In this document: positions 1-4,565 of the stretch, one piece after another | Numbering within the stretch: position 1 is the stretch's first letter | Layout: the number at the start of each line of letters is the position of its first letter | Assembly (NCBI GenBank): GCA_023244795.1 | Contig: JAHFLR010000015.1 | Span: forward strand, 1-5,982 | Source: a bacterium | GTDB lineage: Bacteria > Patescibacteriota > Minisyncoccia > UBA9983 | DNA length: 5,982 bases | Direction of reading: 5' to 3' | Translations under genes and position numbers: made by a program | Notes under the pieces: model-generated | What the model saw: the letters and a program-made list of their open reading frames with translations, nothing else | The model's database searches: none | Told to the model about the DNA's origin: nothing

Positions 1-1
1 A

Positions 2-733
2 GACGAAGAAGCAAAAAATATTCTCATTAGGGCCAACTTGCGTTTGGTGGTCTCCATCGCCAAAAAATATGTGGGCAGAAGCCCCGATCTTACCATTTTG
101 GATCTTATCCAAGAGGGGAATTTTGGTTTGTTTAGGGCAGTAGAAAAATTTGATTGGAAAAAGGGTTACAAGTTTTCTACCTATGCCACGTGGTGGATCC
201 GGCAAGCCATTACCAGGGCAATCGCCGATCAAGCCAGAACCATTAGGATACCTGTCCACATGGTGGAAACGATATCCAAATACAAACAAGTGCTCAGAAG
301 ATTAGCGCAGGAGCTTGGCAGAGACCCCTTACCAGACGAGATTGCCAACGAAATGGGTGTTGAGGTGGAGAAGATACATCAGATTCAAAAAATCGATCAG
401 GACACCATATCTTTGGAGTTGCCGGTAGGAGACGACGAAGATAAGTCCACGCTTGGAGAATTTGTAAAAGAAGATAAAATACTGTCTCCCGAAGAGGAGA
501 CGTCTAGAAGAATATTAATAGATCAAATAGAAGAGATATTAAGCGACTTAAGTCCGAAAGAACAAAAAATATTGAGAATGAGGTTCGGCTTGGGGGACGG
601 AGTTACCCATACTTTGGAAGAGGTAGGCAAGGAATTTGGTGTAACCAGAGAAAGAATCAGGCAAATAGAGGCCAAAGCGATAGAAAAAATAAGACAACAC
701 GAGAAGTTCCACAGATTGGAGAATATAGAATAA
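2..733 (+). CDS. rpoD: Primary RNA polymerase sigma factor (RpoD/SigA type), 5'-truncated by the window edge
   Basis: This is the major sigma factor that directs RNA polymerase to -10/-35 promoters. The reading frame is open from base 2, so the start lies outside the window; the TTG at 38 is an internal Leu codon. The 243 visible residues begin in region 2.1 ([13 protein letters not shown]). Region 2.3-2.4 follows (about residues 54-87, [19 protein letters not shown]), then region 3 (about 88-160, including IRIPVHM and the PVGDDED stretch), then region 4 with its helix-turn-helix (about 204-231, [20 protein letters not shown]). The residues matching E. coli Q437 and T440 (-10 contacts) and R584, E585 and Q589 (-35 contacts) are all present. 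This agrees with the TATAAT/TTGACA-like promoters seen in the window. Length and motifs fit a primary sigma factor rather than an alternative one. Region 1 and part of region 2.1 are not visible. The next gene starts 18 bp after the TAA stop, with no terminator between. Confidence 0.96.
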   Translation, partial: DEEAKNILIRANLRLVVSIAKKYVGRSPDLTILDLIQEGNFGLFRAVEKFDWKKGYKFSTYATWWIRQAITRAIADQARTIRIPVHMVETISKYKQVLRRLAQELGRDPLPDEIANEMGVEVEKIHQIQKIDQDTISLELPVGDDEDKSTLGEFVKEDKILSPEEETSRRILIDQIEEILSDLSPKEQKILRMRFGLGDGVTHTLEEVGKEFGVTRERIRQIEAKAIEKIRQHEKFHRLENIE

Positions 734-745
734 TCAAGATATAAT
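716..745 (+). promoter_or_regulatory. Predicted sigma70 promoter of the cysteine-rich protein gene (leaderless)
   Basis: A perfect TATAAT at 740-745 is preceded by TTGGAG (716-721; 3 of 6 matches to TTGACA) with an 18-bp spacer. The -35 box and most of the spacer lie inside the end of the sigma factor gene. Only 6 nt (ATCTGT) separate the -10 box from the ATG at 752. Transcription would therefore start at or within a base or two of the start codon, giving a leaderless mRNA. No Shine-Dalgarno sequence lies upstream of the ATG. The -35 box is weak, so the call rests mainly on the -10 box and on the same spacing in front of obgE. Confidence 0.62.
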
Positions 746-751
746 ATCTGT

Positions 752-2176
752 ATGTTTAGCAAAAGTACCGGTTTTTATTCTGGGGGGAAATTTTTCGTTA
801 TTCTCTTTTTTCTTTTTGTTGCTCTACTTGCCGGTAGTGCTTGCCGAGCCGATATTAACAAGGGGCCATTTCTTTTGTGTACCAATGTTAATTGTGGTTC
901 CAATTCTTATTGTTACGAGGGATCCTGTCATTGCAGCGCCGGGTTTAAAAATTGTGACGGAGACTTTAAAAATGGTTGTGAATGCGGAGGCCTCAATGTT
1001 GATTGCGCCAGTGGCATGTGCGGTTGCTCCAAAGGTTTTACCGACTGCGACGGCAACATGGGCAATGGTTGCGAGGTTGGTGGCGCTTGCCCGCCCTGCA
1101 AACCCAAACAAACCAGAACATGCGATACTTCAAATATTTGTAATGGAAAACAAACGTGCGATGCGGACGGTTATTGGGGCTCTTGTGTCAGAACGAGCAA
1201 TCCAATTTGCAGTCCCGGCGCTTCTGCCAACTGCTCGTCCTCTATAAATGGTCAAAAGTGTTCCACCCTCAGCGGCTCAAAACAATGCAATAGCTGTGGC
1301 AATAGCTATGGCGCATGCGTTCTGCCGAGTGATATCCAGTGTTGCCCAAAATCTACAACCGACTGCGTCGTAGGGTCTTGCACCGGGAAAAGAACATGCA
1401 GCGACGACGGGAGAATCCCGGGGCTATGTGTTTCCGGCGACATAACGTGTTGCGCCCAAGACACTGACTGTAACGATTTTAACGGGTGCACCACCGAAAA
1501 GTGTGTTAATAACAGATGTGAGTTTTTAGCCATAGAGGACTGCCAAAGTCTGACTCCTATAAAATGCCAAAGCGATGCCAACTGCGCGTCAAAAGATTCT
1601 TGCGTAAATGGCTCCTGCACCCCAATCAAGTGTAACGATAAATTTGTAATAGAAAATCATAAATGCGCCTGCGATGGTTCGGAGTGTGGCGGGGGGTGTT
1701 ATTTTTCTTCCGGCATTTGCTGTGGCGGCCACTGGAATGATGATTTTGATACCTGTTCTTTTGATCTGAGTTATTATCAGGAGAGGGTAGATCTCTCCCA
1801 AGATAAAGAAGCGGGCAATTTATTGTTGCAGGCTAAACAATTAGTCGACAGCGGAGATTTAAGGAAGGCCTCTATTGTTGCTAAAATCGCTATTACCAAG
1901 GCGGAAATCGTTCTTTCCTCCCAGCCTCAGCAGATTAAAAACAGCGCTCTGGCCACTCTCGGCGAAGCAAAAGACCTTCTGTCGGGAGGTAATTATTCTC
2001 TCGCTGCGGACAAGGCAGATGAAGCTATGAACGCGCTAGAGAATAAAAATGTTGCCACAGAAACGGAAACGCAAAGTTTTTGGCAAAAAAACAAAACTCC
2101 GGTGATTATTTTTTCTTCCGTTATCGCCGTCTTATTAGTGGCCATCATCTATATAATTTTTACTCCCAAAATATAA
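752..2176 (+). CDS. Secreted, membrane-anchored, cysteine-rich protein with CDGxxxNGC repeats
   Basis: A 474-aa protein of unknown function, probably displayed on the cell surface. Residues 13-30 form a hydrophobic signal peptide; cleavage near A30/C31 is plausible. C31 is not in a good lipobox because the -3 residue is Gly. Residues 43-335 contain about 50 cysteines, including several CC pairs. There are two copies of a motif of the form CSxGFxxCDGxxxNGCE (61-77 and 92-108), two copies of a C-x-G-(K/Q)-x-T-C-x-x-D-G unit ending in C (130-145, 210-226), and Cys-spaced stretches at 237-256 and 272-294. Similar CDGxxxNGCE and GxxTCxxxGxWGxC repeats occur in secreted proteins of myxobacteria and other predators or surface-rich bacteria (family knowledge). 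After residue 340 there are no cysteines. Two related alpha-helical repeats (about 360-385 and 405-430, both A-K-x-L...G-(D/N)...A) are followed by a transmembrane helix at 450-470 and the tail TPKI. Expected topology: large domain outside, extreme C-terminus inside. The 3' end overlaps convergent prmC by 17 bp. Confidence 0.85.
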   Translation: MFSKSTGFYSGGKFFVILFFLFVALLAGSACRADINKGPFLLCTNVNCGSNSYCYEGSCHCSAGFKNCDGDFKNGCECGGLNVDCASGMCGCSKGFTDCDGNMGNGCEVGGACPPCKPKQTRTCDTSNICNGKQTCDADGYWGSCVRTSNPICSPGASANCSSSINGQKCSTLSGSKQCNSCGNSYGACVLPSDIQCCPKSTTDCVVGSCTGKRTCSDDGRIPGLCVSGDITCCAQDTDCNDFNGCTTEKCVNNRCEFLAIEDCQSLTPIKCQSDANCASKDSCVNGSCTPIKCNDKFVIENHKCACDGSECGGGCYFSSGICCGGHWNDDFDTCSFDLSYYQERVDLSQDKEAGNLLLQAKQLVDSGDLRKASIVAKIAITKAEIVLSSQPQQIKNSALATLGEAKDLLSGGNYSLAADKADEAMNALENKNVATETETQSFWQKNKTPVIIFSSVIAVLLVAIIYIIFTPKI

Positions 2177-2936
2177 TTACAAATCTCAACCGGCCATATT
2201 GATCTTTTTTAAATTGCCAGTGATGATATTTTTGCCTGATTATTTTTTCTATCGCGATTTTTTGGCCCATACCAAACTCCATCCATATCTGACCATTAGC
2301 GTTTAGGTGCTCACTCGCCCGGCTTAGAAATTTTTTTATGTGTTCTAAACCATCAGTACCGGAAAAAAGTGCTTTGTGCGGTTCGTTTTTTAAAACACTT
2401 CGTTGAACTTTTGAGGTCCGATTGGTAGGAATATATGGAGGATTGGAGAGAATAAAGTCATATTTACCTTTGATTTTATTAAAGATATCGGATTTAATTA
2501 CTTTGTACCGCCTGGGAGAAATTCTGTTTAACTTTAAGTTTAGCGAGATTTGCCTAGCCAGGCGAGAGTCTATTTCTGCAAAATCAACCAAAGTTTTTTT
2601 AGTATTTTTAAAAACGGCAACGCCCACGCATCCAGAACCGGAAAAAATGTCTAACACCTTAACTGGCAACGGCGAGCGCTCCCTGATCGCTGTTATTACT
2701 TGCTCCGTCCAGAATTCTGTCTCGGGGCGGGGAATCAGAGGCTTAAAAGAGAGGTCTATTTTGCAGTTTAAAAACGGCTTCCAGCCGATAATGTAGTCTA
2801 ACGATTTTCCGGAGTCTATTCTGGCCAGATCTTTGGCAATCCCAGGGTTGGACTTATTTTTGTATTTATCTTGGAGAATCCATCTTATGATTTTTTCTCT
2901 AGGTGGCTTGGTGCTCAAAGTGGGAATTTTTGCCAA
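2160..2936 (-). CDS. prmC: Peptide chain release factor N5-glutamine methyltransferase (PrmC/HemK)
   Basis: This cytoplasmic enzyme uses S-adenosylmethionine to methylate the glutamine of the GGQ motif in release factors RF1/RF2, which promotes efficient translation termination. The 258-aa product has the family marks in order: a shortened N-terminal helical domain with YIIGWKPF (48-55), LIPRPETE (67-74), the SAM-binding motif I VLDIFSGSGCVGVAV (94-108), the acidic residue E121 after strand 2, the catalytic/substrate-binding NPPY (165-168), and ALFSGTDGL (189-197) near the end. The usual DLGTGSG motif appears here as DIFSGSG. No in-frame ATG exists before residue 219. The start is TTG at 2936, directly after TAA-ATA in frame; a second TTG at 2918 is the alternative. 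No Shine-Dalgarno is visible. The gene overlaps the preceding gene by 22 bp, so translation is probably coupled. Its end overlaps the convergent cysteine-rich gene. prfA, a common neighbour, is absent from the window. Confidence 0.93.
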   Translation of the reverse strand: MAKIPTLSTKPPREKIIRWILQDKYKNKSNPGIAKDLARIDSGKSLDYIIGWKPFLNCKIDLSFKPLIPRPETEFWTEQVITAIRERSPLPVKVLDIFSGSGCVGVAVFKNTKKTLVDFAEIDSRLARQISLNLKLNRISPRRYKVIKSDIFNKIKGKYDFILSNPPYIPTNRTSKVQRSVLKNEPHKALFSGTDGLEHIKKFLSRASEHLNANGQIWMEFGMGQKIAIEKIIRQKYHHWQFKKDQYGRLRFVIIFWE

Positions 2937-3538
2937 TATTTATAAAAAATGTCGCTTTCTCTTTTTAATGTTTTCGGAACTTCTTTTTTGGTTATTTCTT
3001 TTTCGAAGTCTCCAAAGTAGTATTTCCATACTTTTTCTTTTGAGGGTTTTTTAAGTAAAAATTTAACATGCTGCCAATGGAAGTTTTGTAAAAAAATTAA
3101 AACGGTGGGGTTATTTTTCTCTTTATATTTTTTTAATACCTGGTTAATTTGAGTAGACATCATCCGCTCTCTTAAGTAAACGCGCACCCACCAAAACCAG
3201 TTTTTTGCCGCACAAGGGTATGTATTGTGCCAGGCGAGTTTAAATTGTTCGGTTAGCTCACTCGGGCCGTCTACGGCATAGACTTTCGTTTTTAATCCCT
3301 TTTTCCATAAATATTCTATGTTCTTCCACATTATCAAATCTGATTTAGCCCAGGGGCTTGCTCGAAGTGCCCGAGGAGAAAATTTTTTAGTTGGTTTTTT
3401 AATAGGACGGAGAGTTTTATTGTTGTTGGGGTACTCTAAAAAAATAATGTCCGGCTCGTATTTTAAAACCGCCTCGGCCTGCCTTAGGTCAAGAGCGTTA
3501 GATTCTCTGCAGTTAAAGTTGTAAAACCTCGGTCTCAT
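2915..3538 (-). CDS. Conserved-looking hypothetical protein, possibly TraB/ChaN-like fold
   Basis: A 207-aa, basic, soluble-looking protein that I do not firmly recognise. It has no signal peptide or membrane helix. Two parts resemble the TraB/PrgY-ChaN-EreA superfamily: an early segment of the form AEAVLKYEPDIIFLEYP (21-37, like 'PDVVxxE' of those proteins), and a later block with RER (123-125) and I131, then the strand TVLIFL (145-150), then NFHW (152-155), like 'ERxxxM...I...VVxVxGxxH'. The histidine usually near the N-terminus of that fold is not evident (FYNFNCRES instead), so activity cannot be inferred. Tryptophan and lysine are abundant. The start is ATG at 3538, 10 nt downstream of a TATAAT box and without a Shine-Dalgarno. 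It is the first gene of an operon with prmC, overlapping its start by 22 bp; it ends with TGA, the only TGA stop in the window. The family assignment is inference; the gene itself is well supported. Confidence 0.8.
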   Translation of the reverse strand: MRPRFYNFNCRESNALDLRQAEAVLKYEPDIIFLEYPNNNKTLRPIKKPTKKFSPRALRASPWAKSDLIMWKNIEYLWKKGLKTKVYAVDGPSELTEQFKLAWHNTYPCAAKNWFWWVRVYLRERMMSTQINQVLKKYKEKNNPTVLIFLQNFHWQHVKFLLKKPSKEKVWKYYFGDFEKEITKKEVPKTLKRESDIFYKYWQKFPL

Positions 3539-3548
3539 CTATGGGCTT

Positions 3549-3579
3549 ATTATATCAGATTTACCTAGATTTATGACAC
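3549..3579 (-). promoter_or_regulatory. Predicted promoter of the hypothetical gene-prmC operon
   Basis: On the minus strand a perfect TATAAT occupies 3554-3549, 10 nt before the ATG at 3538. A start about 7 nt after the box would leave a leader of only 3-5 nt. No good -35 box is present; GTGTCA (3579-3574, 19-bp spacer) is the best of several poor candidates. The call rests on the -10 match and on its position directly downstream of a terminator from the preceding unit. Confidence 0.5.
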
Positions 3580-3590
3580 AACTAACTCCT

Positions 3591-3636
3591 GTTTTTAAAA
3601 AGAAAAGGGCCTCGCGCGAAACAGCGCGAGGCCCTT
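3591..3636 (-). terminator. Strong intrinsic terminator of the 261-aa exported protein gene
   Basis: A perfect inverted repeat has arms 3605-3617 and 3624-3636 (13 bp; the GC-rich core is GGGCCTCGCGC / GCGCGAGGCCC) with a 6-nt loop (3618-3623). On the minus strand it is followed immediately by TTTTCTTTTT, a classic U-tract. It begins 12 bp beyond the TAG stop of the 261-aa gene, so it ends that gene's transcript and separates it from the following operon. On the plus strand only TT follows the stem, and no plus-strand gene ends here. It is the only clear intrinsic terminator in the window. Confidence 0.93.
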
Positions 3637-3648
3637 GGTAAACTCAAC

Positions 3649-4434
3649 CTAGTCTGAGCAGTAGTCGCCCTTGCAGACCTGGAACCACTTGCGTTCGCCA
3701 GTGGCCCAGCCCCGCTCCACCCCAAAGGCGAGGCGGTAGACGGTATCACGCAGACCTGCGGGCATGTTCACCACTAACCTGACCGACCGGGACTGCCCGG
3801 GCTTTAGGAGGAGATTCTTCTCTCCCAAAGTCTTGTTGAGCTCGTGGTCAACATCTGTGCTGCCCTTTGACGGGCCGAGCACCACGAGCTTGGCGGTGAC
3901 TCTCATTCGCCGCGATGTTCGGTTGGTGATTCTCGCTCTGACGGGGAAGATACCCCCATCATGAGAGATGTCTACGTGGCTCCAGTCGTGAAGCTTAATC
4001 CCGTAGACCCACAGCTCGATCCCGAAGGGGATCTTGGCCATGGCCAGTACGGCGTTGGCCTCTCCTGCTTGGCTGAACACAACGGGGGAGGCCTCCTCCC
4101 AGTAGGAGGCGTTGCCCGAGAAGTTCTGGTAGTAGCCGTCCTTCGTGGCTGCCACGAAGACATCGTGGATATCTTGGATGGCGGTCTCCGACACATCTAT
4201 CTCCGACACATCTACGATTGCCTTCCCAGACGAGTCGGTCTGTCCGTCCTGCGTTGTGTACCAGTTCCGGCTGTCTTGCCACGGGTGAATGGCGACACCC
4301 TCGATGGGCAGGCCGGTCGCCGAATCGACAACCGCCACGTTGATGTGGGGGTTGTCGGTGTCGGCCAGTACGTTGCTGGTGTTCAATCCGAAGATGACGA
4401 GGCACAGCGCGAGGCACAGCCCGATCTTTTTCAT
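3649..4434 (-). CDS. Exported two-domain beta-sandwich-like protein of unknown function (GC-rich gene)
   Basis: A 261-aa exported protein. Residues 1-24 form a standard Sec signal peptide (MKK, hydrophobic core, cleavage after V-L-A at 24). Mature residues of about 30-100 look like a carboxypeptidase-regulatory/CnaB-type beta-sandwich: INVAVVDSATGLPIEGVAI (31-49), a T-x-D-G-x-x...G segment (61-70) and VFVAATKDGYY (92-102). Residues of about 140-252 look like a second Ig-like/CARDB-like sandwich (PVRARITNRTSRRMRV, LLLKPGQSRSVRLVV, YRLAFGVERGW). The C-terminus carries two cysteines (C254, C259), which could form a small disulfide loop. No anchor, lipobox or catalytic motif is visible, so it may be a periplasmic/extracellular binding or structural protein. 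Residues 74-83 are a tandem VDVSE/IDVSE duplication. The gene is much richer in GC than its surroundings (about 60% in two sampled 60-bp blocks, against 28% in blocks of two neighbouring genes). It also has its own consensus promoter, Shine-Dalgarno and terminator, which suggests horizontal acquisition. Domain calls are by pattern only. Confidence 0.85.
   Translation of the reverse strand: MKKIGLCLALCLVIFGLNTSNVLADTDNPHINVAVVDSATGLPIEGVAIHPWQDSRNWYTTQDGQTDSSGKAIVDVSEIDVSETAIQDIHDVFVAATKDGYYQNFSGNASYWEEASPVVFSQAGEANAVLAMAKIPFGIELWVYGIKLHDWSHVDISHDGGIFPVRARITNRTSRRMRVTAKLVVLGPSKGSTDVDHELNKTLGEKNLLLKPGQSRSVRLVVNMPAGLRDTVYRLAFGVERGWATGERKWFQVCKGDYCSD
4186..4215 (-). repeat. 15-bp tandem duplication inside the exported protein gene
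   Basis: Positions 4186-4200 (CTCCGACACATCTAT) and 4201-4215 (CTCCGACACATCTAC) are adjacent copies differing at one base. They encode residues 79-83 (IDVSE) and 74-78 (VDVSE). The duplication is in frame, adding five residues. It falls between the first putative sandwich's 'TDSSGKA' turn and the next strand, where a loop extension would be tolerated. The near identity at DNA level suggests a recent event. Confidence 0.9.
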
Positions 4435-4440
4435 TGTCGT

Positions 4441-4449
4441 TCTCCTTCT
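4441..4449 (-). promoter_or_regulatory. Strong Shine-Dalgarno of the exported protein gene
   Basis: On the minus strand AGAAGGAGA (4449-4441) lies 6 nt before the ATG at 4434. This fixes the start codon at the residue that opens the signal peptide. It is the only clear Shine-Dalgarno in the window; the other visible gene starts lack one. Confidence 0.88.
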
Positions 4450-4493
4450 GTTGAGTTGTTTGTTAGAGAATCAAGGTCCTGTTACTGGTATAT

Positions 4494-4523
4494 ATTATAA
4501 CAATAAATGGTAACAAATGTCAA
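4494..4523 (-). promoter_or_regulatory. Consensus sigma70 promoter of the exported protein gene
   Basis: On the minus strand a perfect TTGACA (4523-4518) and a perfect TATAAT (4499-4494) are separated by 18 bp. Transcription would start near 4487, giving a leader of about 53 nt that carries the Shine-Dalgarno. Both hexamers match consensus, so high basal expression is expected unless repressed. GTTAC (4481-4485) and GTAAC (4510-4514) form an inverted repeat around the -10 box and could be an operator, but the arms are short. The -35 box lies back to back with the obgE -35 box, 7 bp apart. Confidence 0.85.
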
Positions 4524-4530
4524 GTCCGTG

Positions 4531-4559
4531 TTGGTAAAAGCCAGTTTTTGGGCTACAAT
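4531..4559 (+). promoter_or_regulatory. Predicted promoter of obgE (leaderless)
   Basis: TTGGTA (4531-4536; 4 of 6 to TTGACA) and TACAAT (4554-4559; 5 of 6 to TATAAT) are separated by 17 bp. Exactly 6 nt (CAGTTT) follow before the ATG at 4566. The first transcribed base should be at or next to the A of the start codon, so the mRNA would have no leader; no Shine-Dalgarno is seen. The obgE start is fixed by conservation of the protein N-terminus, which makes this the best supported leaderless promoter in the window. Confidence 0.72.
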
Positions 4560-4565
4560 CAGTTT

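Noticed and set aside
832..844. Lipoprotein signal at C31 of the cysteine-rich protein
   Set aside because: The sequence before C31 is A-G-S-A with Gly at -3, not the Leu/Val/Ile of a normal lipobox. A C-terminal transmembrane anchor already explains membrane attachment.
816..1247. A 143-codon overlapping frame inside the cysteine-rich gene
   Set aside because: The Cys-repeat frame explains the region, with signal peptide and anchor. The overlapping frame lacks a promoter, a Shine-Dalgarno and any protein motif.
2422..2796. A 124-codon plus-strand frame opposite prmC
   Set aside because: prmC motifs (SAM-binding loop, NPPY) fix the coding strand; the opposite frame is a shadow.
2915..2917. 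Possible recoding of TGA as glycine (genetic code 25) because TGA is the rarest stop here
   Set aside because: All other genes are complete without any internal TGA, and glycine positions use GGN codons throughout. The single TGA fits a normal stop that overlaps the prmC start.
4141..4159. Perfect inverted repeat CTTCGTGGC-T-GCCACGAAG inside the exported protein gene
   Set aside because: It encodes the ordinary strand segment VFVAATKDG, has a 1-nt centre that cannot make a normal loop without unpairing, and has no T-tract. In a GC-rich gene it is most simply a chance palindrome.
3961..4500. A 179-codon open frame on the plus strand opposite the 261-aa gene
   Set aside because: It is a by-product of the high GC content. 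The minus-strand frame has a signal peptide, Shine-Dalgarno, promoter and terminator; the plus-strand frame has none and its protein is low in recognisable motifs.
4548..4565. Upstream TTG start for obgE adding six residues
   Set aside because: The -10 box lies inside this extension, and the family N-terminus begins at MLIDEV (4566).
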